NCBI GenBank assembly: GCA_014607495.2
Contig: CP053159.1
Coordinates: forward strand, 9,307,501-9,371,500
DNA: 64,000 nucleotides
Direction: 5' to 3'
Source of the DNA: Carposina sasakii
Taxonomy: Eukaryota > Arthropoda > Insecta > Lepidoptera > Carposinidae
In this document: positions 23,736 to 35,082 of the stretch, in pieces
How positions within the stretch are numbered: position 1 is the stretch's first letter
Layout of the letters: the number at the start of each line of letters is the position of its first letter
Position numbers and translations under genes: made by a program
The notes under the pieces: model-generated
What the model was told of the DNA's origin: nothing
Databases searched by the model: none
The model's input: the letters and a program-made list of their open reading frames with translations, nothing else

Positions 23736-24862
23736 GGTCAAAATGTCCAAACTCATATATTTGACATCATCATCAACCTATTGCAGTCCACTGCAGGACG
23801 TAGGCCTCCCCCAGGGCACGCCACAAGTCTGCCATGGGCGGTATTTGCCCATAGTCACCACGCTGGGCAGGCGGGTTGGTGACCGCAGTTTGTATTTTGG
23901 ACTATGTTGTCAACACTATTTGACATAGTGATAAAAATTGGTTATTGCGTGATGATACGGAGCGTAACAAAGTTTGTGCTCTATCCTTGCTTACTCTAGC
24001 AAATTCAAGTTTATTTCATAAACCTCACACACTTGACACACTTATGTCTCTGATATGGAGATTTTAAAGATGGCGCTTTTGCCCCCTAATTTCCCAGCTT
24101 TACAATACGTAACTATATCTCGTAATGGCCTTTATGAACAACAAAAAGACATTAAATATATCGCAGCCAATTAGTTTTAAAAAAGTCGAGTAACCAAACA
24201 GCAAAGTTCGCAATCTTTATTTGTAAACTTTTAGAGAGATTTATATATGAGAACTTGAAAAACTAACTTGTACTTAGAGCAGGCAGAAGCAACATCACAA
24301 TAATAATATTACTCCAATACAAAGTTGCGTTGATAATAACGTCCAGCGAGTCGAAGGTCGCAATTTTAGTTTCTAATTCAAATTGTGTATGAAAACTGCA
24401 TGTTTCAAAATAATTACATAATCTGTGACCCTAAGCCACAGAGTAACTAATAGGTTTATTGGACCAACTATAGGGCCAGAACTTAAGATATCTAATAGCT
24501 AGAACTACAGGATCGTAAAGGAGATTCCACAGATACGGGGACAGATGTAGGTTAACGATCAATGACAAAGTGACTATCGCCTGAAGTAACGTCCCAGTCG
24601 ACTCTTACGACAAGTATGGAAAGAGAGGCAGCTGATATATACTAGTGAAGCCCCGCATCAGCACAGCAAATATCTTAAGATATCCAAAGTTAGGTTAGGT
24701 TGAGTATCGTGTGTTCAGCTAGTACGACTTATCTACACGTTTACATAAAGAAGCAGGTGTCTCAACAAGCTCATCCTACTCGTATTCGCAAAACATGCTC
24801 CCTACAAAAAGTACACTAGGATCCAGTAACCTATAAGGACTTATAATCGTCTTCTTACTGAC

Positions 24863-26269
24863 CGACATGATATCGGTCCAAAAGAAGTTTAATTTGAAAA
24901 CATCAGTGTAATTAACTGGTGTAACCGTTGGAATGCTCCTTGTAAAGTTATTCTTATACTTATTCTTTATTGTACACATACAATTATATACAGACAGAAA
25001 TTATTAAAGAAGATGTACAAAGGCGTACTATTGTTATGTATTTGATAAAAATATTTTGCAAATGATCTTGTAATTTCGCAACATAATAGCAGCCGCGGGC
25101 AGGGCTGCTTTTGAAGTCCGGATTACGTAAAACAATGTTATGGCTATATTTCCGGGATCCACCAATAATTTTGGCAAAATTTTTCACAACTCGTAGGTGT
25201 GGTCACGAAAAAAAACAACACGGTTGTTTTTTCGCGCATGATAAACGCCACTATAATCACGACGGTAACTAGAGCACAAGACGATAAAGTAATATGTAAC
25301 CGATATCGTATCGTGTAATAAAAAAAAGCTCGATTCCTCCAAAGCAGTGAGCGGAGAGACGAAGCTCTAGCGGGTTCAATGACCGCGGACCGGTCCCGCA
25401 ACATCACCGCGTATCTGATAGTGTTACATTTACTATACACGGATATGTAGTCGCATTAAGCTTTTAATTAGGTATCATTTTGATTAATATACTTAATAAA
25501 GAACTAGGTACATTTCTACTGGGAACAGTGAAAAACCTCATCTGCGCGTAGAGCAGTAGATTTAAGAGACTAAAACCACGCTGTTGCACTGACTGCTTAG
25601 GCACTACATGTATGATTTTTATCTGATTAGTACCTAAGAACCTATCTATTTAGAGAGGGATGTCTTTTTCTATCAACAAATGTAAAATTGATATAAGTAA
25701 TTGACACGGAAACAACATAAAAATAATACCAAGGGCAAGTCTACCATCTGCAACAAGTAACGGAGCAGACAAACAATGGAAAGCCATGTGTGTGGGAACA
25801 ACAATGAATATTATATATATATAACCTACCTGACGTACCTACCTACTATATGTACCTTCACGCTCCACTGCGTAGGCGCAGGCGCCGACTTCGTTCATAA
25901 ACGCTGACGCACCAAAGTAAAAAGGTTCTGCTCATCGCCTGTGTTAACTCACTAACAAGTTTTTATATCTATCGTTTAATAATTAAAAGCTCTATTTGCT
26001 GCCTTAAATCAATTAAATTGATCAGTTAGTTAGTTCACATAGTTATGTTACTCTATTGTTAGTACAGTTTCTCTGAGAAAGTGCTACCAAAAGTTAGTAG
26101 AATAATATGAATGAATATCGTTCGTAAGTAGGTACCTAAGAGTAAGTACGTAAAGGTAGATCTCGAATCGAGAGATCTATCGAGATTCTCAATAGACCTA
26201 GTAAGTAATCTATATCTAGTACGGCAAAAAACAAAAACCATAAGCAAGGCATTTTTTTAGAACTAATTG
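24863..26269. other. AT-rich DNA, no gene recognised
   Basis: A minus-strand open frame of 98 codons (25144-25440) shows no domain. A hairpin-like CGAAAAAA...TTTTTTCG lies at 25206-25234, and a TAGGTACCTA palindrome at 26129-26138. Nothing else can be supported. Confidence 0.45.
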
Positions 26270-26441
26270 TGAAAGTAAGTTTGTTTGTTTACCTTACCTC
26301 TTCACGCCAAAACTACTGAACCGATTTAAATAAAATTTGGTACTTGGGTAGTCTAAAACCTGATCCCGGGGAAAACTTTTTTCGGAAAATTTCGACTTTT
26401 TTTCAGCAGTCCATGTGGACGAAGTCGCGGTCGTCCACTAG
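26270..26441 (+). mobile_element. Helitron-like non-autonomous element, intact 3' end
   Basis: The order is ACTACTGAACCGATTTAAAT, GGTACTTGGGTAGTC, CAGCAGTCCAT, then a hairpin GTGGACG (26415-26421) / CGTCCAC (26432-26438) immediately before TAG|T. CTAG at 26438-26441 followed by T fits Helitron termini. It has no coding capacity. Confidence 0.6.
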
Positions 26442-26770
26442 TTCCACATATGTAAATACTTACTCAAATGGTAATGTAACAATTAGTAACATCAAGTTTC
26501 CTTATAAGTGCTTACATACTATAGCATAGTATTCTAAAAGTGAATTTGTACAAATTCATTGATGCTGGGTGTGTGTAGGCGGACCTTATTTGCATTTTAT
26601 TATGTAAACCTATTGAGGTCAAGGTGGTGTGATGAAACACTGATCATTGGTCAAAATTAAAATAACACCGCACAAAGAACAAATTACTCGTATCTTTGTT
26701 GTGATCTGTGAAATATTTATTAAATTATAGTGTTATATTGCCCAATAATAATAAATTTGAGGATAAATGA

Positions 26771-26835
26771 GCTGTGTTGTGCTGATGCGGGACTTCAATA
26801 GAATACATGAGCTGCATCTCCTTCCGATTTTACAG
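26771..26835 (+). repeat. 'CAGCTGCAT' family fragment
   Basis: GATGCGGGACTTCAATAG and AATACATGAGCTGCATCTCC match the head of the 14030 copy. The remainder is missing, cut by the next element. Confidence 0.55.
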
Positions 26836-26839
26836 ATAT

Positions 26840-27035
26840 AGTAGAAGCCCGCGACTTCGTCCGCGTGGACTGCAGAAAAATTTGGTCTAATTGACCGATA
26901 GTGAATCTAAACCATTCTCGAACTTATACACACACAAAAAATTTCATCAAAATGTGAATCATCAAATTCTAAAAGAAATAGTTTAAAAGGAGTTCAATTA
27001 CAAACACACAAACAGAAGTTTTTATATATAAAGAT
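26840..27035 (-). mobile_element. Helitron-like element, minus strand
   Basis: The plus-strand start AGAAGCCCGCGACTTCGTCC is the reverse of the GGACGAAGTCGCGGGC end motif. It is followed by GTGGACTGCAGAAAAA and, further on, ATTTCATCAAAATG. It joins the preceding 'CAGCTGCAT' fragment almost directly. Confidence 0.55.
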
Positions 27036-27335
27036 AGAGAAATGTTGATTTACCTAATAGGAGTCGGCTAACATTAGAATAAAACAGTTGGCGTAAGTTT
27101 ATTTTGGGACACATACTTAGGTATATTTCGACATGACATGGCATGCCCTTCGACCAACCTACTTATTTATAGAAACTGGCTTGCAGCCCTTGATCTCATA
27201 CCTATTACTAAATATACTTTAGTGGAATGTCCCTTATTCAATGCGTTCTGAATATAAATTTTATTATTATATATAATCCAATTACTACTATCTGTTACCA
27301 TATGGTAGATTTATCATGTGGGAAGCAGCATATCA

Positions 27336-27667
27336 TACAGGATGTTTTTTGGTCGTCAACGATCCCGAATACTACGGAATTTCCTCATTAGCACGATCAT
27401 TTTTATCTATGGAAGCATACCTGGGAAGTGTCTGGTTCCCAAGACATATGGTCCAAAGTTGAGTAAATAGACTGCGTTTTTCTGAATAAATGCACATAGA
27501 CGCGTGTAGCAAGACTTTTTCACGAGATATTATTAATATCTGTCTATAAAAAAAAAACACATAAACACTGGACACTGTAAATTTCGCCCGCATTTTTTTT
27601 TTGCATAATCTACTTTATTTGATGTATAGAGTACGCACCAAGGATGGCATCGAAAAAACACTCTGTA
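27336..27667 (+). mobile_element. TA-flanked MITE, CAGGRTG family, copy A
   Basis: The left end is TA|CAGGATGTTTTTTGGTCG and the right end GAAAAAACACTCTG|TA. The internal landmarks CATACCTGGGAAGTGTCTGG, GACTGCGTTTTTCTG and TTTGATGTATAGAGTACG are shared by all seven copies in the window. A TA target and CAGG ends fit Tc1/mariner-type non-autonomous elements. Confidence 0.82.
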
Positions 27668-28091
27668 TACATAGGTAAAATCATTATTAAATGGATTTTT
27701 AAATAAAATTCTTGTTTTATTTCAGGTAGTAAAAGTTCGACACATATCGCTACTATTCCGTAAGTGAAATAAGTATAGGTAATACTGTAGTATTCCTCCG
27801 AAATGGTGTAGCCAAGGAGGTCCCATCGCCAAGTTTAGAATCCACAATATAGAGAAATTAAGGTATCATCACTGAGTATAAGAAAGTCGTCTTTACTATA
27901 ACTCTCCCACACTCTGCGGTTTTTTGTAGTCAATGAAAAGGAAATGAATGAACACGCAATGCAACGGAAATTTAATTTTAATGAATGAATTGATTTCGTT
28001 ATTATTATGCGTTTTAAAAATTACTATAAGCATAAAACCGGTATCTATGAATAAGTAATTATTACATACTTGGTAAGTAAATATTATATTA

Positions 28092-28267
28092 TACAGGGTA
28101 TTTTTTCGTTGCCATCCTTAACGAAGGGTACGTACTCTATAGATAAAGTAAGTTTATGCCAAAAAAATTCTGGGAAACGATATAATTTTTTTTTTGAAGG
28201 AAGATTTTTAATTACTTTATAAGGAGAAATTTGTGTCCAGTATTTATGCTAGTTTTTTTTATAGAAA
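28092..28267 (-). mobile_element. MITE copy B, left segment (split)
   Basis: It begins TACAGGGTATTTTTTCGTTGCC and reads the family in reverse as far as TTTATGCTAGTTTTT. It then stops where copy C starts. The remaining reverse-oriented part resumes at 28757, so copy C inserted into copy B. Confidence 0.78.
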
Positions 28268-28756
28268 TACAGGATGATTTTTCGTCGTGAACGTTCCCGA
28301 AAACTACGGAATATCCTCATCATCACGATAATTTTCCTCCATAGAAGCACACCTGGGAAGTGTCTAGTTTCCAAAATATTACGGTCCAAAGAAAGAAAAC
28401 TTGAGTACTGTTTTTGCCTAATGTGTCCGGAGACCCATGCGTTTTCGGATATAGAAACTACCAGTGTGCGGTGATAAATACTTTTAGAATTTCTTGCATA
28501 TTTATTAATGTTTCTTTAACCCAACAAAAATATTACGTGTGTAGCTGCGTTTTTCTGTAAGATTTTTTCACGACAATTAATTAATATCTGTCTATGAAAA
28601 AACTGGCATAAACACTGGACACTAAGAATTTCGCCCGATCAAGTAATAAAAAAAAAAAAAAACATAATTTCCCAGCATAATTTTTGGCATAAACTTATTT
28701 TATTTGATATAGAGTACGTACCTTTCGTTAAGGGTGGCAACGAAAAAACACCTGTA
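28268..28756 (+). mobile_element. MITE copy C, nested in copy B
   Basis: The left end is TACAGGATGATTTTTCGTCG and the right end CGAAAAAACACCTGTA. It is longer than its relatives (489 bp) because it has extra sequence after GGTCCAAAG (about 28389-28545). Confidence 0.78.
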
Positions 28757-28870
28757 TATTAATTTGTTTATTGTGAAAAAATCTTGCTACGTGCGTCTAT
28801 GAGCATTTATGTGGAAAAACGCAGTCTATTTACTCAACCAACATTGGACCCACTTTCTTTAGCACTTTTG
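28757..28870 (-). mobile_element. MITE copy B, right segment (split)
   Basis: GAAAAAATCTTGCTACGTGC, AAAAACGCAGTCTATTTACT and CCAACATTGGACCC match 37518-37590 in the reverse-oriented copy at 37322. They continue copy B beyond the nested insertion. The terminus is lost. Confidence 0.72.
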
Positions 28871-30094
28871 ACTATTCGATCTATTACATATTGAAATCAT
28901 ACAAAAGCAATTATTTGAGTAAAAGTACCTATCTTATGAATAGGTATGGACGGGTAGTACGTAGTTATAAAAATAGCAAAGGTATTTAATTTTGATCTGA
29001 TTTTATTCCCCTATTCCTATAAGTAGCCTATTTTAGGAGACATACTTACCTACTCGTTTCAAATTAGAGCCTCGTTAATTTCATTTAGAAAGTACTTAAC
29101 ATTTTGTTTATTTCGTTACGAGAATGTCGAAAAGTTCATTTACAAATAGATGTTGAAGTGTAATTCAGAATTTACATGAAAACTGAAACCAAATTTGAGA
29201 CATAGCCTAAGGGAGGTCTCGTTCCGTGTTGGAGAATCAATTATTAAGTTGAATGTAAAGTGGAACTAGAGCCACGAAATATAACCGTGAATATTTAAAG
29301 TGAGTTTGAATCGGTTGTGGACGTTAGAACATCCTCACACGGTAGTGTGGACGTGGACGGGCATACTCGTAGGTACGTAGTAGGCACCTTATAATTTTTA
29401 AAATAGGATAAAATATTTTTCCGACAAGATAAAAAAAACATATTCAAAATGTAAAAACCAAAGTTCGTATTCTTTCAAAATGTGACCTATACCTAGTCCC
29501 TAGTAAAAGTGAAGTAAATTTCTCCTGCTAGGTAGGGTCCACTAGCAACTGCCTCTATTAGTACCTATAAATCAAAATTTTTACATAGTTAACTTCGCTC
29601 ACATGGCGTGGTTCTATAACATTTTTAATATTGCCGTCATATAATATGGCGAATTTATCTCTTTGAGAGATTTCTTCCAGAAAATTAAACACAAACACAC
29701 TACATCTAATCATTTAGTAATCTCGTTAGTAGCTGTTAAAAAACAATAGCGTTGACAAAATGGTATGCTCATTATATACCCTTCGTTATGCCGTCTGAGC
29801 CAATAATTTTAATTAAACTACTTACACACAACTTTATTGTTCTATGTTGTTTTCATCTGTGAAGAAATTTAAAACCATGCGAAAACTCTTCCCTTTCTCG
29901 CGCAATGGGGTCGCCGCGAGTGAAGGCGCTGGTGTACGAGAGGTTTTTTAAATTTAATTTACCTGTCAGGAAAGGAAAGGGAAGGTCTTTATGAGAATGG
30001 TTTCTGAATGTATGATGAATGAAACCGACACTCCTTGTTATTATTTTAACAGTAGATACGGTTATTGAAAATGCGATATATTAATGTGCTCTTA
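28871..30094. other. AT-rich DNA, no gene recognised
   Basis: No open frame with a known domain, RNA gene or clear repeat boundary was found. Confidence 0.45.
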
Positions 30095-30166
30095 AAAGGT
30101 CTCTACATCTTGGCTACGGCCCGATGCACGCCTCTCGAAAGACCGGGACTCTAAAATACGGTAAGT
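30095..30166 (-). repeat. GC-rich repeat fragment
   Basis: CTCTACATCTTGGCTACGGC and GATGCACGCCTCTCGAAAG match the reverse strand of 6560-6640. Only the conserved end is present. Confidence 0.65.
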
Positions 30167-31059
30167 TTCTCAATGAAAAGGTTATTAAGGCGCTCCAATA
30201 GACGAATTTTATTTTGAGGGGGTTGAGGTAGACGTAACTGCGGGGCGCCCCCCGCAACCAGTGCTAAATTAGTCATCCGTACATTCAGGGTGCACTTTTA
30301 ATTTCTTTCGTGTTAAAATTTTGTACACTGCTGCACAAAAATCGGGTGTCGGTAAACTTTTGAACAAGTACTATTAAGTAGGGTTGAGTTACCGCCGCAT
30401 ATTATAAGTCTGAGGAAATGTTTTTATACAACTGTACCGTCAGCCAATATTTATTTTCAGCCAGCGAGATATCACCATTGGTTATTGTGTGATAAATATT
30501 TTTTTGGATCACATGTTGAGGTTTTTTTAACTTTTTGAGGTATGGTTTTTTTTATGCTATTGGTAAAATTTTTGTTTTAAGCCATTTTCTAAGCCTTAAA
30601 CCTCACCCCCGGCTTCCCGGCAGCCCGCGCCCATACTCTAACCTAACCTAACTTATTATTTTTATTATTGTCTGAAAAGGGAACTATTAACACCGACAAA
30701 ACGTCATTCGTCTTATACTAGTTGTGCGCTAAGGTTAATTTGATGTGCAGTCAGTATTTATGATGAGATTGTCCAAAAGGTATTAATTTGTTTGCATTCG
30801 AGGAAAACAGTTTATGTTGGGCTGATATTATGTATTTTCGAATTATCTGCTGTAGTTATTTTGTAAAACATTGAGTTTATTTAAACTAAAATAATTTAAT
30901 TGCTGTAATAAAGTATATAAAGGGCATACTGTACAAGTCAGTAGAGGAACAAGATTGGGTCTTGCATGTTTTGTAGAAACTCGATGGGCTGACCATCTGT
31001 CACTACTAACCGAACTTGTATATCTCGAACTATACGCCTCAAAATTGGTCAGAAGTGGC

Positions 31060-31140
31060 ACCATGTGGTTCTATCGGCCCTTGGTACTCTGCCTACCCCG
31101 TAAGGGATAAAAGCGTGATCATATGTATGTATGTATGTAA
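31060..31140 (+). repeat. Retroposon-like repeat ending in (TATG)n
   Basis: CACCATGTGGTTCTATCGGCC, TCTGCCTACCCCGTAAGGG and GCGTGATCATATGTATGTATG match, in reverse, 59674-59760. It probably extends upstream. Confidence 0.6.
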
Positions 31141-31235
31141 TAAAGTATATAAAAGATGAGATTAAATTGATGGGCCTGATTTATAACTCTTCTACCCCAA
31201 AGTGGTATTAAAGTATGATCTTCAAATTCTTCCTT

Positions 31236-31950
31236 CGGATTATAAATGCGAAAGTAACTCTGTCTATCTGTGTGTTACGCAATCACGCCTAAACTACTGA
31301 ACCGATTTAAATGAAATTTGGTACATGCAGATAGTCTAGAGCCTGTGAAAGGACATAGCGCCATACTTTTTAATGCAAAATAAGAGATGTAAGGGGTTGA
31401 AATAGTGGATGAAACACATTTGTATGAAATCGTAGTCATTTTTTAAGCTAGAAGTGGAGATAGAATAGAATAAGACATTCAAAGTTTGTAAATGAATACC
31501 CTAAACGGGCTAAAAATAGGAAAATTTTGTGTGACATCGGAAAAAAGCTTAGGGTTTAGAAAATAAAAATATAGAACAGAACAATACAGAGAATTAAGTA
31601 AGAAACTTGCAAGGCATTCTGCGCGCCATATGCAAAAAAGGGATGTAAGGGGTTGAAATACGGGGATGAAAGTTTGTATGGAAATTACGGTCATTTTTTA
31701 AGTTTTGTCTCACTACAAATATGCGAGTACAACTTCATAATGATTATCAAGCAGGACAATATGCAACAAACAGCTCTTTTAAAAATCGTACTAAAAACGT
31801 CCGCATATAAAAATGTACTTAAATAAGCTTAATAACTTATTTTAATGAACATGTGATTGACTTGCAAAATAATTGTAAAAAAATTGTAAAATGACTGCCG
31901 AAAGTACTATTCCACGGGACGAAGTGCGGGACCGTAGGTGATCGCGGGCA
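31236..31950 (+). mobile_element. Helitron-like non-autonomous element, degraded
   Basis: TATAAATGCGAAAGTAACTC, ACTACTGAACCGATTTAAAT, GATGTAAGGGGTTGAAATA and a terminal CGGGACGAAGTGCGGG match the cleaner element at 41735-42258. An internal part (TGCAAAAAAGGGATGTAAGG) appears twice, at about 31374 and 31632. Confidence 0.6.
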
Positions 31951-32038
31951 ACTTAGGGATTTATGTTCGAAACAATTTGAAATCTATACATATATACATA
32001 ATGAGTCACGCCCATTATCCCCCAAAGATGAATGTATA

Positions 32039-32316
32039 TACAGGGTGTAACAAAAGGAGTCTGTATCATAAACACAAGCTATAACATAATAAAGAACCTA
32101 TCACCAAAATTTTAAACTAATAAAGTCACATATTTATTTGTCCAGATAGTATGGAGAACACCTAACCCGAAAAGAAGGAATATTAAATGAACATACCATC
32201 ATGAAAAATAAACATGCGATACAGTCCAACCAAACGCTTTCGGGAAATGTTATCTAAAGTGGGTTGTTTTTACAGTATTTCGCTTACCGTACCCTTTGTG
32301 TTACACACTCAAGTAT
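32039..32316 (+). mobile_element. MITE, 'CAGGGTGTAAC' family, inside the old duplication
   Basis: The left end is TA|CAGGGTGTAACAAAAGGAG. The right end ACCCTTTGTGTTACACACTC|AAGTATA is a decayed copy of the inverted terminus. Its internal sequence is also found in the shortened copy (34060-34190), so it was present before the duplication. Confidence 0.65.
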
Positions 32317-32550
32317 ATACTGCTTGTTAAATTTAGCTATTGATACTAAGTTATTTGCAGTTTAATGTCATAAAGAGGACTATACTAACACACGTAAACT
32401 TCGTTCGGAAAAATCCCGGATTTTCCCCCCGGGATTTTGTGGATCGTAAAACTGAAAACTAAGTAGATATATAAAATTATACTAGGTCATAGAAATGGTA
32501 ACATAATGACCTACTTATGAATATCATTTTTAAATACGAAATCACTACAT

Positions 32551-32704
32551 ATTGTAAAACAAAGTCGCTTTCTGATGTCTGGGTTGAAAATCTTTCAAAC
32601 TAGGGAACGGATTTTTTTGAGTGCGGTTTTTTTAAAGATAGAGGCTTCACAAGGAAGGTTTAGAATAATGTAACTAGGGACCCGCCTCGGCTACATCGCA
32701 CGGG
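32551..32704 (+). repeat. Non-autonomous element fragment ending in CCGCCTCGGCT...CGCACGGG
   Basis: ATTGTAAAACAAAGTCGCTT, TCAAACTAGGGAACGGATTT and GACCCGCCTCGGCTACATCG are typical of a short lepidopteran repeat. A shorter relative is at 14613-14715. Confidence 0.5.
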
Positions 32705-33300
32705 AGTAATGCACTGCTCACGCGGGCAATAGCCGATGGGCGGGCGCTATTACGAAATTGAATGCAAATATTTTTCATAGTGCAAGTCATATATTTTTTT
32801 ACGGGTCTCTCTTTTTATAAATTAAAAATGTCTCACTTACTATAAATATAGACCATTTTATACTCTATTTGCGCGCGAGCATAGCGGCAGTGGTCGGCGG
32901 TAAATGTTCCGAAGGAACTACAGCGTAGTTGTCACATGTGTTTTTTATTAATCCTGACTTAATTATCTACAAAATTTACAAAAAATGTACCCTTTGGCCA
33001 TAAACTAGATCTGAAAAGCGCTAACAACTATGCAATTTCGTGTTGATATTCAAATGTTTTCAAGATATGCCCTCGCTTATAAAACGTAAAAAAGGTAATT
33101 TTCAAATCGAAATTCTATTGCCAGAATTTTTTAAGCCTAATTGAGTTTCCACGTTGGCCACAAACTTGATAAAGATTGAAATAATAACATATAAAAAAAT
33201 TAGAGCTGTGGTAATCGGACAAGTATTTAAAAAATCGATTCTAAAATGCCTCTTTTGTCTGATCACACCGCCTTAATAGTAAACTATTAAGTATAAACAA

Positions 33301-34545
33301 AGTGCTAAATCAGTCAACATTCAGGGTGCACTGCTCGTGTTAAAGTACACTGCTGCACAAAAATCGTGTCGGTAAACTTTTCAGTTACCGCCGCATTAAA
33401 GTCTGACATGTATACAACTGTACCGTCAGCCACAGCCAGCGAGATTCACCATCAAATATTCACATGTAGGTAAAGGTATGGATGCCGTTTTACTGCCTTA
33501 AACCTCACCCCCGGCCCCCCCCGCGCCCCAAAACGACCCTGTCTGAAACAACTGAATGTGCTAAAATCAATAACTGTCGGTTGTTTGGCAAAAGTTTAGT
33601 TAGAAATTGAGTTATGTACTTGAATCTAAGAGTAGGTACATCATGCGATTGTCTTGCACGTAGAAACTCGATGCAACGAACTTCTCGTCTTACGTGTCTG
33701 CTGTGCTGTGCTGTTCGCTTCATAGAATAAATCCTATGCCTGATTTCAGAAATAACAAATTTTGTACACATTTACACAGATAATGTAGTCATGCAGATAG
33801 GAACTAGCGCCATCATCAAAAGAACTATTTGGTGAAACACATGTAGATCGTAGATTCAGAATAGATAGATAGATAAAATTCTATAATGTACTACAAAACA
33901 TTATGTACAAGGACGAGCTTAATGCCTTGCAAGGCATTCTCTGCCAGAATAGTTGTTACGGTCATGTTTTTAATTATGTATTTCTTATGGGAAAGAATTT
34001 GGGGACAGTTAGCTAGGATAGGTAGCAGGTGTCTTATAAAACTTCCTAATACACAGAGGGTTCGGATGTATCATAAACACAAGAAACATAATAAAGAATA
34101 TCGAATAAACAATAAAGTCAGTTTTTTTTTTGATAACCCGAAAAGAAGGAAATTAAATGATCCATCAAATATTACACCAACCAAACGCTTTGAAATTAAA
34201 AACAATTTCAACGTTACATCAAGTAATTAAATTTAGCTGAATTTCATTTAATAGCCGACTATTATTTCGCCGTTCTCGTAAAACTGAAAACTTTAAAGAA
34301 AAAAAATTAACCGACTTCAAACTTTAAACTAACCCTTTTGAGTCGAAGCGATAAATAAAGTAACTGCTGAGATGGCCGATTATCTACTTAATACATATGC
34401 AAATATATTTTTTGGTATAAATTAAAAATGTCTCAATTAATAAAGACCATTACTCTATTAGCATAGCGCAGTCGAGTAATAAGGAACTACGAATAGTTGT
34501 CACAAAATCCTGACTAATCCATTTTCGTACCCTCGCCATATTAAA
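33301..34545 (+). repeat. Older tandem duplication, shortened copy (about 1.25 kb)
   Basis: It is collinear with 30261-33000 but lacks dozens of internal stretches. The retained pieces remain highly similar. Examples: GTAAACTTTTGAACAAG...GTTGAGTTACCGCCGC becomes GTAAACTTTTCAGTTACCGCCGC, and CAGCCAATATTTATTTTCAGCCAGCG becomes CAGCCACAGCCAGCG. The missing pieces are mostly AT-rich. The open frame of 114 codons at 33886-34230 crosses several of these joins and shows no domain, so I regard it as fortuitous. Confidence 0.82.
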
Positions 34546-35014
34546 CATTTATCAATGTATCACTGCCCTCGCGACCGCGACTATTGCCATTGCCTAGCCT
34601 AACGTAGTCTTGCTTGTGTTGAATGGACGCGCGCGGCTGGCAACTTAAAAAATCCACACACACTTAATTATACAATTACGGTGGATAGATAAACAAGGCA
34701 GCGGTAATGCAATTCGTCACTATTCTTGGTTTTACTATTTAGTGACGGTCAGTTTTCTTAATTACATTTATTTGTTTGACTCGAAAGTCGACCCGCCACC
34801 CCGCGAAAGAGGCCCAATAAGATGATAATTAGGTAAATATTTCGGCCAAATAGTTAAAGCCCGCATGACTTTGGACCGAGCCGGCTTAAAGTATTAGGTA
34901 TTAAGTTGTAAATATTTAAATAATTTGAGATATTTAATATGTATTAAGTAGATAAATTAGTTACGTTATTTATCGCTTTTTAGTTAAAGTTTGAAGTCGG
35001 TTAATTTTTTTTTT
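34299..35014. mobile_element. Segment bounded by ~32-bp inverted repeats
   Basis: AAAAATTAACCGACTTCAAA (from ~34302) and its reverse complement TTTGAAGTCGGTTAATTTTT (to ~35010) extend with ACTTTAAACTA/TAGTTAAAGT, forming near-perfect inverted ends. The TTAACCGACTTCAAA motif recurs at 36332. The interior includes the last part of the shortened duplication copy (34370-34545), so this may be two oppositely oriented insertions rather than one element. Confidence 0.55.
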
Positions 35015-35082
35015 AAAAGTCAGTTTATTTCTCGATTTTTAATTGTGTTAATGCGTTGTGGACTTAAATAGATGCTAGTTTA

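Larger units (their letters stand above)
21004..24862 (+). repeat. Tandem duplication, copy 2 (about 3.86 kb)
   Basis: It is collinear with 17078-21000. Visible differences are mostly small indels: AAAACCTGGGAAGG reduced to AAAAAAGG near 21303, loss of ~40 bp near 21937, one extra T near 22390, one A fewer near 22586, and a shorter TATTTATT run near 23052. There are also scattered substitutions. The right junction is TTACTGAC followed by unrelated DNA at 24863. Confidence 0.95.
30261..33000 (+). repeat. Older tandem duplication, long copy (about 2.7 kb)
   Basis: Anchors shared in the same order with 33301-34545 include: GTGCTAAAT (30261/33302), CCTCACCCCCGGC (30601/33503), GTCTGAAA (30670/33541), GTAGAAACTCGATG (30973/33660), CTTGCAAGGCATTCT (31606/33926), GTATCATAAACACAAG (32063/34068), AACCCGAAAAGAAGGAA (32164/34135), CCAACCAAACGCTTT (32226/34177), CGTAAAACTGAAAACT (32446/34277) and TAAATTAAAAATGTCTCA (32817/34417). 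Several transposable-element pieces lie inside. No gene recognised. Confidence 0.85.

Noticed and set aside
33886..34230. 114-codon open frame on the plus strand as a gene
   Set aside because: It crosses joins of the shortened duplicate, is rich in Lys/Asn from AT-rich DNA and has no domain.
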